This document shows, one piece after another, positions 47,969 through 56,006 of a stretch of 64,000 nt of DNA (the first letter of the stretch is position 1; each line of letters starts with the position of its first letter). This DNA is from Mycobacterium sp. D16Q14. Lineage in GTDB: Bacteria > Actinomycetota > Actinomycetes > Mycobacteriales > Mycobacteriaceae. The translations under genes were made by a program, and so were the position numbers. The notes under the pieces were generated by a model, which ran no database searches, was not told the DNA's origin, and saw nothing but the letters and a program-made list of their open reading frames with translations. Location of the stretch: NCBI GenBank assembly GCA_002013415.1, contig MAEX01000009.1, positions 186,001 through 250,000 of the forward strand, given 5' to 3'.

Positions 47969-48002
47969 ACATCGGGCCCCACCCTGAGGTGGGACCCGAT
48001 GT
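47969..48002. terminator. Bidirectional hairpin between mutT1 and hupB
   Basis: Arms ACATCGGGCCCCACC and GGTGGGACCCGATGT pair with a single mismatch around a loop of a few bases. There is no strong T run. Placed between convergent genes. Confidence 0.7.
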
Positions 48003-48011
48003 CGGCTGAAA

Positions 48012-48644
48012 CTACTTGCGGCCCTTCTTGGCAGGAGCCTTCTTGGCCGGCGCCTTCTTGGCGGGAGCCTTGGTCGCGGCCTTCTTGGCGGGAGCCTTGG
48101 CCACGGCCTTCTTCACGGGAGCGGCCTTCTTGACCACTGCCTTCTTCACGGGAGCCTTCTTGGCGGGAGCGGCCTTCTTGACCACTGCCTTCTTGACCGG
48201 CGCCTTCTTGGCAGGAGCGGCAACCTTCTTGACCACTGCCTTCTTGACCGGGGCGGCCTTCTTGGCAGGAGCCTTCCTGGCCGGGGCGGCCTTCTTGGCG
48301 GCGGCACGCTTGGCCGGGGCGGCGGTGGAGCCACGCTTCACAGCGGGACCGTCGGCCGGAAGCTTCTGCGAGCCAGAGACAACCGCCTTGAACTGTGCAC
48401 CGGGACGGAACGTCGGAACCGACGTCGGCTTCACCTTGACGGTCTCACCGGTGCGCGGGTTGCGGGCGACGCGCGCGGCACGGCGGCGCTGCTCGAAAAC
48501 ACCAAATCCGGTGATGGTCACGCTCTCACCCTTATGCACGGTGCGAACGATGGTGTCGACGACGTGCTCCACCGCGGCGGTGGCTTGCCGGCGATCCGAG
48601 CCCAATTTCTGTGTCAGAACGTCGATGAGCTCTGCTTTGTTCAT
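48012..48644 (-). CDS. hupB: HupB, HU-type nucleoid protein with Lys/Ala/Pro tail
   Basis: 210 residues from ATG 48644 behind GGAGGG. Residues 1-90 are the HU domain ([36 protein letters not shown]). The tail, about 100 residues, is built of [10 protein letters not shown] and VVKKA units like histone H1. HupB compacts DNA and in mycobacteria also affects iron genes. DNA of the tail is repetitive and may vary in unit number among strains. Confidence 0.98.
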   Translation of the reverse strand: MNKAELIDVLTQKLGSDRRQATAAVEHVVDTIVRTVHKGESVTITGFGVFEQRRRAARVARNPRTGETVKVKPTSVPTFRPGAQFKAVVSGSQKLPADGPAVKRGSTAAPAKRAAAKKAAPARKAPAKKAAPVKKAVVKKVAAPAKKAPVKKAVVKKAAPAKKAPVKKAVVKKAAPVKKAVAKAPAKKAATKAPAKKAPAKKAPAKKGRK

Positions 48645-48816
48645 GTAAAACCCTCCGAAGCCAGTGGTCCACTTTGAACCGACTTCGAACACGGTAAACC
48701 CAACTGCACCTGATTTCCAAGTGCCACGCGTAATTTCGGCAAAATTCTCTGAGCTTTTTGACGGGCCATATGCCGACCAAAAGCAATGCCCTTGCCCCCC
48801 AAGGGCGCCCAATCAG

Positions 48817-49416
48817 CTACTCAGAAGGCTCCAAAGTGCGGGGTTTGAACTTCGGCCGTGACGCCTCAAAAGCCGCAATTTCGTCGACTTTTCGCAGCGT
48901 AAGGCCTATATCGTCCAATCCTTCGAGCAGCCGCCACCGGGTGTAGTCGTCAATCTCAAACGGCACCACCACCGTTCCGGCGGTCACAGTCCGATCCTCA
49001 AGATTCACAGTGAGTTCCAAACCTGGATTCTGCTCGATCAGTTTCCACAGCAGCTCAATGCTGGACTGATCCACCAGTCCCGCAACCAGACCGGCCTTGC
49101 CCGCGTTGCCCCGGAAGATGTCTCCGAAACGAGACGACAGTACTACTCGAAATCCGTAGTCCATCAAGGCCCACACCGCATGCTCGCGGGATGATCCGGT
49201 GCCGAAATCGGGCCCCGCGACAAGCACGCTGCCCCGATTGAACGGTTCCAGATTGAGAATGAACGAGGGATCGGTACGCCAGCCGGCGAAGAGCCCGTCC
49301 TCGAAACCCGTTCGGGTGACACGCTTGAGGTACACCGCCGGGATGATCTGATCGGTATCGACGTTGGAACGACGCAGCGGCACACCAATTCCGGTGTGAG
49401 TGTCGAATGCCTCCAC
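48817..49416 (-). CDS. leuD: 3-isopropylmalate dehydratase small subunit
   Basis: 199 residues from [19 protein letters not shown] and [17 protein letters not shown] are the LeuD substrate and swivelling-domain signatures. With LeuC it isomerises isopropylmalate in leucine synthesis. It follows leuC by 20 bp; a 172-bp gap to hupB holds the hupB promoter region. Confidence 0.98.
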   Translation of the reverse strand: MEAFDTHTGIGVPLRRSNVDTDQIIPAVYLKRVTRTGFEDGLFAGWRTDPSFILNLEPFNRGSVLVAGPDFGTGSSREHAVWALMDYGFRVVLSSRFGDIFRGNAGKAGLVAGLVDQSSIELLWKLIEQNPGLELTVNLEDRTVTAGTVVVPFEIDDYTRWRLLEGLDDIGLTLRKVDEIAAFEASRPKFKPRTLEPSE

Positions 49417-49436
49417 TATTTCCTCTCCCTGCTGGT

Positions 49437-50897
49437 CTAGAGCGCGGATTTTGCCAAATCAGCTGGCGATGAGAGCTTTCCCCGCACCGCGGTGGCCGCG
49501 GCGACGGCCGGTGACACCAAGTGAGTACGGCCGCCCTTGCCCTGGCGTCCCTCGAAGTTTCGGTTCGACGTCGAGGCGCACCGCTGCCCTGGGGACAGCT
49601 GATCGGGATTCATGCCCAGACACATCGAGCAGCCTGCCTGACGCCATTGAGCGCCTGCAGCGGTGAATACCTGGCCCAGCCCCTCGGATTCGGCCTGCGC
49701 GCGCACCCGCATCGAGCCGGGAACAATGAGCATGGTGACCCCCTCGGCCACCTTCCGGTCCCGCAGCACCTCGGCCACCGCCCGCAGATCCTCGATCCGC
49801 CCGTTGGTGCAGGACCCGACGAACACGGTGTCCACCGGAATCTCACGCATCGGGGTACCCGGCGTGAGATCCATATAGGTCAGCGCCTTCTCGGCCGCCA
49901 GCCGCTCCTCCTCGTCGACCATCCGCTCTGGATCGGGGACGGCAGCGCTCAAGGGAACTCCCTGGCCCGGGTTGGTACCCCAGGTGACGAAGGGCGCCAG
50001 AGTACTGGCATCGATGTGCACTTCGGCATCGAACTGAGCGCCATCGTCGGTGCGCAGCGAGTCCCATTCGGCCACAGCGGCATCCCACAGCTCACCCTTG
50101 GGCGCGTGCGGACGACCCTTGAGGTAGGCATATGTCGTCTCGTCGGGAGCGACCATTCCCGCCCGCGCGCCCGCCTCAATAGACATATTGCACATAGTCA
50201 TTCGGGCCTCCATCGACATCTCCTCGACGGCTTGCCCGCGGTACTCCAGGACGTACCCCTGGCCGCCACCGGTGCCGATCTTGGCGATAACCGCCAAAAT
50301 GACATCCTTGCTGGTAACGCCGGTCGGCAGGGGGCCATCGATGTTGATGGACATGGTCCGAAAGGGCCTCAGCGGCAAGGTCTGTGTGGCCATCACGTGC
50401 TCGACCTCGGAAGTCCCGATGCCCATGGCCAGCGCCCCGAAGGCTCCATGGGTGGATGTGTGGCTGTCACCGCACACCACCGTGGTGCCCGGCTGGGTTA
50501 AACCCAGCTGCGGACCGACCACGTGCACGATGCCCTGTTCGGCGTCGCCCATCGGGTGCAGGCGGATGCCGAATTCTTCGCAGTTGCGTCGCAGCGTCTC
50601 CACCTGAGTGCGTGAGACCGGATCGGCGATCGGCTTGTCGATATCAATGGTCGGCACATTGTGGTCCTCGGTCGCGATCGTCAGATCCGGCCGGCGCACC
50701 GGGCGCCCGGCGAGCCGCAGACCGTCGAAGGCCTGAGGGCTTGTCACCTCATGGACCAAATGGAGGTCGATATAGATGAGGTCGGGTTCGCGCGCCTCAC
50801 CCTCACCGGTTCCGCGTACCACTACGTGGGAGTCCCAGACCTTCTCTGCCAGGGTCCGGGGCTGTTGGACACTAGTCATCATTGGCTCCGTGCTCAT
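49437..50897 (-). CDS. leuC: 3-isopropylmalate dehydratase large subunit
   Basis: 486 residues from ATG 50897 (ATG 50882 or 50879 possible). Aconitase-type 4Fe-4S ligands lie in [11 protein letters not shown] and [17 protein letters not shown] and [12 protein letters not shown] bind substrate. TATAAT 8 nt before the ATG suggests a near-leaderless mRNA that starts inside the operator shared with the IclR regulator. Confidence 0.97.
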   Translation of the reverse strand: MSTEPMMTSVQQPRTLAEKVWDSHVVVRGTGEGEAREPDLIYIDLHLVHEVTSPQAFDGLRLAGRPVRRPDLTIATEDHNVPTIDIDKPIADPVSRTQVETLRRNCEEFGIRLHPMGDAEQGIVHVVGPQLGLTQPGTTVVCGDSHTSTHGAFGALAMGIGTSEVEHVMATQTLPLRPFRTMSINIDGPLPTGVTSKDVILAVIAKIGTGGGQGYVLEYRGQAVEEMSMEARMTMCNMSIEAGARAGMVAPDETTYAYLKGRPHAPKGELWDAAVAEWDSLRTDDGAQFDAEVHIDASTLAPFVTWGTNPGQGVPLSAAVPDPERMVDEEERLAAEKALTYMDLTPGTPMREIPVDTVFVGSCTNGRIEDLRAVAEVLRDRKVAEGVTMLIVPGSMRVRAQAESEGLGQVFTAAGAQWRQAGCSMCLGMNPDQLSPGQRCASTSNRNFEGRQGKGGRTHLVSPAVAAATAVRGKLSSPADLAKSAL

Positions 50898-50900
50898 TGC

Positions 50901-50938
50901 GTCTCATTATATGGAACGCTAGTATCGTTCCGTGAGAC
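50901..50938. promoter_or_regulatory. Nested inverted-repeat operator between leuC and its IclR regulator
   Basis: Inner arms GGAACG (50913-50918) and CGTTCC (50926-50931) flank CTAGTAT. Outer arms GTCTCA (50901-50906) and TGAGAC (50933-50938) enclose them. The minus -10 TATAAT (50911-50906) for leuC and the plus -10 TAGTAT (50920-50925) for the regulator both lie inside, so one bound protein could block both. Confidence 0.6.
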
Positions 50939-51633
50939 AGCATAGCGGTATCGGCGTTCTCGACAAAGCGGTGCAGGTCCTGACCGCCATCGGCGACTCC
51001 CCCTGCGGACTCGCTGAATTGTGCGAGCGCACGGGACTCCCCCGTGCCACCGCGCATCGGTTGGCGGCGGGCCTGGAGGTGCACCGATTCCTGTCCCGTG
51101 ACGGTGCCGGACAGTGGCAGCTCGGTGCCGGGCTGACTGAACTCGCCGCGCATGTCAACGATCCGTTGCTGAGCGCCAGCGCCCAGGTGCTGCCCAAACT
51201 GCGTGAGATCACCGGCGAGAGCGTGCAGCTCTACCGCCGAGAAGGCACGGTACGCATATGCGTGGCGGCGCTCGAACCACCAGCGGGGCTTCGCGATACC
51301 GTGCCGGTCGGTTCACGCCTGCCCATGTCTGCCGGATCTGGCGCCAAAGTTCTGCTTGCCCACAGCGACACCGCCATTCAGGCGGCGGTACTCCCCGGCG
51401 CCACATTCACCGACCGCGCCCTGGCAGACGTGCGCAAGCGAGGCTGGGCGCAGAGCGCGGCCGAGCGCGAGGCCGGAGTCGCCAGCGTATCGGCGCCCGT
51501 TCGCGATCGGCATGGCAATGTCGTTGCGGCGATATCGGTTTCCGGCCCTATCGATCGGATGGGCCGACGGCCGGGAGCACGCTGGGCCGCCGATCTCGTT
51601 GCCGCCTCCGAGGCCATAACTGCCCGGCTTTAA
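50932..51633 (+). CDS. IclR-family regulator of leucine biosynthesis (LtbR/NdgR type)
   Basis: 233 residues, GTG 6 nt after TAGTAT. N-terminal winged helix (GIGVLDKAVQVLTAIGDSPCGLAELCERTGLPRATAHRLAAGLE) and a C-terminal IclR effector domain (GSRLPMSAGSGAKVLLAHS, SVSAPVRDRHGNVVAAISVSGP). Divergent placement beside leuCD matches LtbR of corynebacteria and NdgR of streptomycetes, which control leu genes. The ligand here is unknown. Confidence 0.9.
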   Translation: MRQHSGIGVLDKAVQVLTAIGDSPCGLAELCERTGLPRATAHRLAAGLEVHRFLSRDGAGQWQLGAGLTELAAHVNDPLLSASAQVLPKLREITGESVQLYRREGTVRICVAALEPPAGLRDTVPVGSRLPMSAGSGAKVLLAHSDTAIQAAVLPGATFTDRALADVRKRGWAQSAAEREAGVASVSAPVRDRHGNVVAAISVSGPIDRMGRRPGARWAADLVAASEAITARL

Positions 51634-51636
51634 GCT
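51631..51636 (+). promoter_or_regulatory. -10 (TAAGCT) formed at the IclR stop codon
   Basis: TAAGCT starts with the TAA of the regulator and lies 6 nt before ATG 51643. Fits TANNNT for a leaderless mRNA. Confidence 0.4.
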
Positions 51637-51642
51637 CCGATT

Positions 51643-52140
51643 ATGGGAAGCAATCAGCGCTCGCAGATCGTCATGTCCGACGAAGAGATCACCGACTTCA
51701 TCAACAATTCGCGCACCACGACCATGGCGACCCTCGGCGCCGACGGTCAGCCGCACCTGGTGGCCATGTGGTACGCCGTGATCGATGGCGAGCTGTGGTT
51801 TGAGACGAAGGCCAAGTCGCAGAAGGTAGTGAACCTCAAACGCGATTCGCGGATCACCTGCCTTATCGAAGACGGACTCACCTACGACACGCTGCGCGGG
51901 GTATCGATCGAGGGCCACGCCGAGATCGTCGAGGACGCGGACAAACTCTTCGAGGTCGGTATCAGCGTCTTCGAGCGCTACACCGCGCCATATACCGACG
52001 AGATGAAGCCCATCGTCGAGGCGATGCTCAACAAGCGCATCGCGGTCCGGGTGCGGCCGGCCCGCATCCGGTCCTGGGATCACCGCAAGCTCGGCCTTCC
52101 CGCGATGCCCCTTGGCGGGTCGACGGCGCCACAACAGTAG
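51643..52140 (+). CDS. PNPOx-fold (pyridoxamine oxidase-like) F420/FMN-binding protein
   Basis: 165 residues. FINNSRTTTMATLGADGQPHLVAMWYAV is the split-barrel N-terminus; LWFETKAKSQKVVNLKRDSRITCLIEDG completes it. Orthologue by position of Rv2991. Such proteins bind FMN, F420 or haem; reaction unknown. Confidence 0.88.
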   Translation: MGSNQRSQIVMSDEEITDFINNSRTTTMATLGADGQPHLVAMWYAVIDGELWFETKAKSQKVVNLKRDSRITCLIEDGLTYDTLRGVSIEGHAEIVEDADKLFEVGISVFERYTAPYTDEMKPIVEAMLNKRIAVRVRPARIRSWDHRKLGLPAMPLGGSTAPQQ

Positions 52141-52148
52141 GCACGGCG

Positions 52149-52451
52149 GTGGGCCAGCTCGTACGCGATGCGTTCGACTCCTTTCGCGAGGGTCTGCGGC
52201 ATAAGAAGATCAAGCGGCCATTGAGCGACGCGCTGGTCCACCACCTCGATACCGGCAAGACGGCCGGAGAGCACGGCGATCGGATCCGTGAGCTGTGCGC
52301 AGAAACCCTCGATATCGAGGTAAACGTCAAGAGGGTCGGCGCACATCAAGCGCGCAAATTTGTGATCTGGACCCTGCGGGGGCGCCATCCCGAACTGACC
52401 GAGGAAGCGTTGCGCATGTTGGGCGACTACCGCGCCGAAAGCTGGCTATAG
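52149..52451 (+). CDS. Hypothetical 100-residue protein
   Basis: GTG 8 bp after the PNPOx-like gene, to TAG. The product is mixed and slightly basic (KKIKRPLSDALVHHL, NVKRVGAHQARKFVIWTLRG, EEALRMLGDYRAESWL) with no membrane part or motif I recognise. Spacing and codon pattern suggest a real gene in the same operon. It is the last gene before the degenerate island. Confidence 0.55.
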   Translation: MGQLVRDAFDSFREGLRHKKIKRPLSDALVHHLDTGKTAGEHGDRIRELCAETLDIEVNVKRVGAHQARKFVIWTLRGRHPELTEEALRMLGDYRAESWL

Positions 52452-52900
52452 ATTTCGCATCCTTACGGTTGCATCACCGAGGTGCAGCGTGCGTCCAATG
52501 CCGGCATTTGTGTCCCCTGTCAAGGCTTCTTGAAAACTGCCCCTCTCCGGTTCCTGGAAACTGGCCCACCCCGAGATCGTTGTCCGCGGGTTGCGTCGTG
52601 CTGACGGTTCGCTGATCAGGGAAATCGCACGTCGGCTGGGGGCATCCTCACCGCAGCGAGTTTCAGGCGTTGACGGAGGCCTTCGAACGGCATACGTGAC
52701 ACCTACACAAAAATCCCGACAGCTCGGCACCTTGGGCCACAAACAGTGCAGTGTATGGTTTTGACATGAGGTGGATCGAATCACTGCATCAAGCCACAGA
52801 TGCAAATTCCAGGTTGTGTGGCCTTGTGGCCCCAAATGCTGGAGCTCGCTCGGCGCCGTGGAGCCCTGTCTCGTAGAGGGGCTTGAGTGCGAGTTTCAGG
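52452..52900 (+). mobile_element. Degenerate stretch with probable IS21-family remnant
   Basis: Two imperfect direct repeats, TTCTTGAAAACTGCCCC (52527-52543) and TTCCTGGAAACTGGCCC (52551-52567), match 14 of 17 and are 24 bp apart, like the multiple terminal repeats of IS21-type ends. From 52561 a frame reads LAHPEIVVRGLRRADGS then IREIARRLGASSPQRV, a helix-turn-helix such as starts an IstA transposase, then decays. No intact transposase is present. The rest up to 52900 holds no recognisable gene. Confidence 0.4.
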
Positions 52901-53327
52901 ATGGGCCGTCGGGATCTTCTGCAGATCAGCGCTATTGGAGTCCGGGCCGGTGCGCTCGGTACGGCAGGCCTCGCAGGGTGTGCGTCCGAGACGTTCGCCG
53001 CCGAACAGTCGACTCAGGTGAAAATTCCTGTGGCCGAAGCACTTTGCCGTCAAGGCGACATAAACCCCGCAGTCACGTACCTCGGCGACACCCTCACAGT
53101 GCACTCCCGACCCATATGTTCGACTCATGGCGGCCAACGCGCTGGAAAATATCGGAGAACGCGCCCGCCCGGCCCTGCCGCAGCTTCATGCCTGCGCCGC
53201 ACAAGCGAAGGATCTCCCCCTGAAAAAAGCTACGGACCGAACGCCCAGGCGACTCAGTACCCACCGATGGCTGCCAAACACACCATCCTCAAACTACAAG
53301 GACGATTCTCTGCATGAGCAACAGTGA
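52901..53327 (+). pseudogene. Remnant of a Tat-exported lipoprotein, probably a sulfatase
   Basis: The start MGRRDLLQISAIGV to LAGCASETFAAE is a Tat/lipoprotein signal like that of the intact sulfatase downstream. It continues with VAEALCRQGDINPAVTYLGDTL, then the sense passes to another frame as AANALENIGERARPALPQLHA, which looks like HEAT-type repeats found at the C-terminus of some sulfatases. The whole catalytic middle is missing. Thus an internal deletion plus at least one frameshift. Assignment to sulfatase is inference. Confidence 0.5.
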
Positions 53328-54864
53328 GCAAATGCATCGGCGCCATTTCCTTGGGCTAGCGGGCGCAACCACCGTTTCAGTCGCGGCGTTGGCGGCCGGA
53401 TGTGCTTCCAGGGCAGGCGATGATATCGGTCAACCCCGCCCCAACATCGTGTTTATCTTGGCTGACGATCTTGGCTGGGGAGATCTCAGCAGATATGGGC
53501 GTACGGACTACCGCACACCGCATATCGACTCGATCGGCGAACAGGGCATCTCGTTCACCGCCGGATATGCGAACTCGTGCCTGTGCTCTCCGACCCGTGA
53601 AGCATTCTTTACGGGTCAGTATCAGCAGCGGATACCCCAGGACGAGCTGCTGGCCGACGACACCCATGGAATCCCGCCCGAGACACCAACCATCGCAACA
53701 CTTCTGAACCAGGTCGGCTATAGAACCGCTCTCATCGGCAAATGGCATTGCGGCCTGCCGCCACAGTTTGGGCCGCTCAAGAGCGGTTTTCAGTACTTCT
53801 ACGGGTTCCACAACGGGGAGATCGATTATTTCGGCCACACCGCGATCAACGCCGACAAGGCTAATAGCAACCGCTCACCGAATATACCCACCATGGTTCC
53901 GGACCTCTGGGAGAACGATCAACCGATCAGCGAACAGGGGTACTCCACGCAACTCTTCACCGACCGCGCGGTCACCTACATCGAGACCAGCGCCAAGACG
54001 GGCCAGCCGTTCTACCTAAGCCTGCACTACAACGCGGTCCACTGGCCCTGGGAAAGCCCCCAGTCAGGACCGCACCCCCTACGCACACCCGAAGACCTCA
54101 ACGCCAGCCCAGAGGTGTTCGCGCAAATGGTCACAGCACTCGACTCGCACGTCGGCCGAGTACTAGAAGCCCTCGAACGCACGGGAATCGCAGAAAACAC
54201 GCTGGTCGTATTCACGAGCGACAACGGTGGTGAGCGATATGGGCACGAGTACCCGTTCAACGGGCAGAAGGGCAACCTCTACGAAGGTGGCATCCGGGTA
54301 CCGATGATGGCACGCTGGCCAGACCGTATACCCGCGGGCCAGATCACTAGACAAGTCGCGATAAGCATGGACTGGACCGCGACGATTGCCGCTGCCGCGG
54401 GCACGAGCGCCGCAGCAGGCCACCCATTCGACGGGATCGACTTGTCCCCTCACATGTTCCGGAGACAGCCCGAGACCGAACGCACCCTCTACTGGCGGTT
54501 CAACATGGCCGACGATACGAATAATGGGGCGAGCCGATCAGGCCAGGCCGCCCTCCGCAAGGGGAAGTACAAATACCTCAAACTCACCGACAACATCGAA
54601 CAGCTCTACGACCTAAGCGCCCCCATCTCCCTGCCGCACCCCGCCTCCGGCGCAGACCCCGAAGCCGCTGACCGCAACCTCTCCGACAAGCCCGAACACG
54701 CGGCACTTCTCGCTGAACTACGTGAAAGCTACTTGGCGTGGGACGCCAGCATGCCTTCACCGTCACATATACCCCGCCAGATCGCAGGCACCAACGCCGA
54801 CGCCCGACTTAAGCCCGGCGGCAACGAAAAGCCGGGCGGATACCCCCTCCCCTTCCAGAAGTAA
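53314..54864 (+). CDS. Exported sulfatase (Tat lipoprotein)
   Basis: 516 residues. Twin-Arg HRRHFLGLAG and lipobox ALAAGC (Cys30) indicate Tat export and lipid anchoring. Metal ligands DD at 51-52 (FILADDLGWGD), formylglycine site Cys91 in CSPTRE with FTGQY, KWHCGL, HYNAVHWPW and TSDNGGE complete a type I sulfatase. It needs a formylglycine-generating enzyme encoded elsewhere. It hydrolyses sulfate esters outside the membrane; the substrate is unknown. It lies alone in the degenerate island beside tRNA-Glu, which suggests acquisition by transfer. Confidence 0.93.
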   Translation: MSNSEQMHRRHFLGLAGATTVSVAALAAGCASRAGDDIGQPRPNIVFILADDLGWGDLSRYGRTDYRTPHIDSIGEQGISFTAGYANSCLCSPTREAFFTGQYQQRIPQDELLADDTHGIPPETPTIATLLNQVGYRTALIGKWHCGLPPQFGPLKSGFQYFYGFHNGEIDYFGHTAINADKANSNRSPNIPTMVPDLWENDQPISEQGYSTQLFTDRAVTYIETSAKTGQPFYLSLHYNAVHWPWESPQSGPHPLRTPEDLNASPEVFAQMVTALDSHVGRVLEALERTGIAENTLVVFTSDNGGERYGHEYPFNGQKGNLYEGGIRVPMMARWPDRIPAGQITRQVAISMDWTATIAAAAGTSAAAGHPFDGIDLSPHMFRRQPETERTLYWRFNMADDTNNGASRSGQAALRKGKYKYLKLTDNIEQLYDLSAPISLPHPASGADPEAADRNLSDKPEHAALLAELRESYLAWDASMPSPSHIPRQIAGTNADARLKPGGNEKPGGYPLPFQK

Positions 54865-55089
54865 CTGCCCTCACCTGACCGGAACACAGTCCTGCCGGGA
54901 CGGATCCGTCTGGGCGCAGCGCGCCGAAGATAGAGGTATAACTGCCCGGCCCGCGTGGGGCTCTGAACGCGGGATGTAGAGCACACCATGGGTGTCGTAG
55001 CCGCCGATGACGGTGTTGACGGTGGCCGGATTGGCGACTTCCCCTTTGAAGGCGCCGAGGGCGTCGACGTCCACAGCAGCCTTCGCGTT
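54865..55089. other. Non-coding or degenerate DNA after the sulfatase
   Basis: No gene is recognised. A minus-strand frame reads VDALGAFKGEVANPATVNTV and GGYDTHGVLYIPRS, which looks protein-like but has no start signal and no family I can name. It may be another gene fragment. Confidence 0.3.
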
Positions 55090-55389
55090 CGGTAGCGGCT
55101 TGACCGCGGTTCAGCGACGGCTAATGGGTCGTGACATGGCTGGCACGCAACATGAAGGTTCTTCGGGGCCAAGGCAGCATCGGGCCCAGCGCGATGCCGG
55201 GTAGTTCCTTGTCCACCACGGTGGCTCGCTGCATCTTCGAGACGAGCTCTCACCAACCGCGCTCGCGCATACCTCACTCGAGGGCCGTGCGTGCTCCACT
55301 CATGCTTCCGTGTGTTCAGGGCAGTAGCGGGTGGAGCGGATCAGGTTGGCGCATCCGACTGCGGGGCATGGACGCGGAGCGCGTGGCAT
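55090..55389 (-). pseudogene. Decayed phage-type HNH endonuclease
   Basis: From ATG 55389: MPRAPRPCPAVGCANLIRST and RYCPEHTEA, the zinc-knuckle start of many phage HNH proteins, then a stop. A second frame gives ATVVDKELPGIALGP, where VDH is expected, and a third gives NLHVACQPCHDPLAVAE, the HNH end. The catalytic His is Lys here and the pieces are in three frames, so it is dead. It marks an old prophage or similar element next to tRNA-Glu. Confidence 0.6.
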
Positions 55390-55684
55390 CGAACACTCCA
55401 TGAACTGCCTTGCTGTCCAATAGATTCGCGGCATGAGCAGTAGCTGGGATGAATATGTTTCGGTGCCGGAGCTGCGCAGCGACTCGTCGATATAAGGGGA
55501 AAGCGGCCATGAAGCCAAGCCGGCGTCGCGCGCCTGCTACCAGGATCTCAGATTGCACAGCCAAGAACTCGGGATCGCAGTGACCAGCATTGCCAGTTTG
55601 CGGCTCGTGCGGCAGGAGGCAATGTCGCCGGTCAGCTTTGTACGCCGAGGCGACCATATGGCGCACGTTTGAAGGAAACCGTTC
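55390..55684. other. Gap between HNH remnant and tRNA-Glu
   Basis: About 295 bp with overlapping short frames on both strands but no recognisable protein, ribosome site or attachment-site copy of the tRNA end. Probably the worn edge of the integrated element. Confidence 0.4.
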
Positions 55685-55760
55685 TGGTACCCCCGATGGG
55701 ATTCGAACCCACGCTACCGCCGTGAGAGGGCGGCGTCCTAGGCCGCTAGACGACGGGGGC
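55685..55760 (-). tRNA. tRNA-Glu (anticodon CTC), CCA encoded
   Basis: Minus-strand GCCCCCG acceptor pairs with CGGGGGT; the anticodon stem-loop CCGCC-CTCTCAC-GGCGG has CTC; TGGGTTCGAATCCCA is the T arm. The 3' end reads A then CCA from the chromosome. Its 3' end faces the degenerate island. Confidence 0.96.
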
Positions 55761-55856
55761 TAGAACATTCCGTGCGACGCGCGAGGCGCGCAGACTTGAC
55801 AGTCTAGCTCACCGGCGTGCATCACACCAAATCACTTGTTGTGCAAATGATTTGCG

Positions 55857-55928
55857 CTGGGGTACCAGGACTCGAACCTAGAATGGCGGTACCAGAAACC
55901 GCTGTGTTGCCAATTACACCATACCCCA
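55857..55928 (-). tRNA. tRNA-Gln (anticodon CTG)
   Basis: Minus-strand TGGGGTA acceptor pairs with TACCCCA; the anticodon loop TTCTGGT holds CTG; TAGGTTCGAGTCCTG is the T arm. The discriminator is G and CCA is not encoded. A short minus-strand frame across it is not a gene. Confidence 0.96.
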
Positions 55929-56006
55929 TTGGCCTCGCAGAACCGCAGGTCAGCGCGCTGACTGCGGACTTTGGAGCCGACGAGCAGACTACCAAACCAA
56001 CCGCGA

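Noticed and set aside
48016..48648. Plus-strand frame with [10 protein letters not shown] repeats, and possible CRISPR-like repetition
   Set aside because: Both arise from the Lys/Ala repeats of the hupB tail on the other strand; there are no spacers of fixed length.
52446..52835. 129-codon minus-strand frame in the island
   Set aside because: Composition is random-looking, while the IS-like reading on the other strand explains the region better.
54780..54845. GC-rich stem AAGCCCGGC/GCCGGGC near the sulfatase end as a terminator
   Set aside because: It lies inside the coding region, ahead of the stop, and has no T run, so a terminator role is unsupported.
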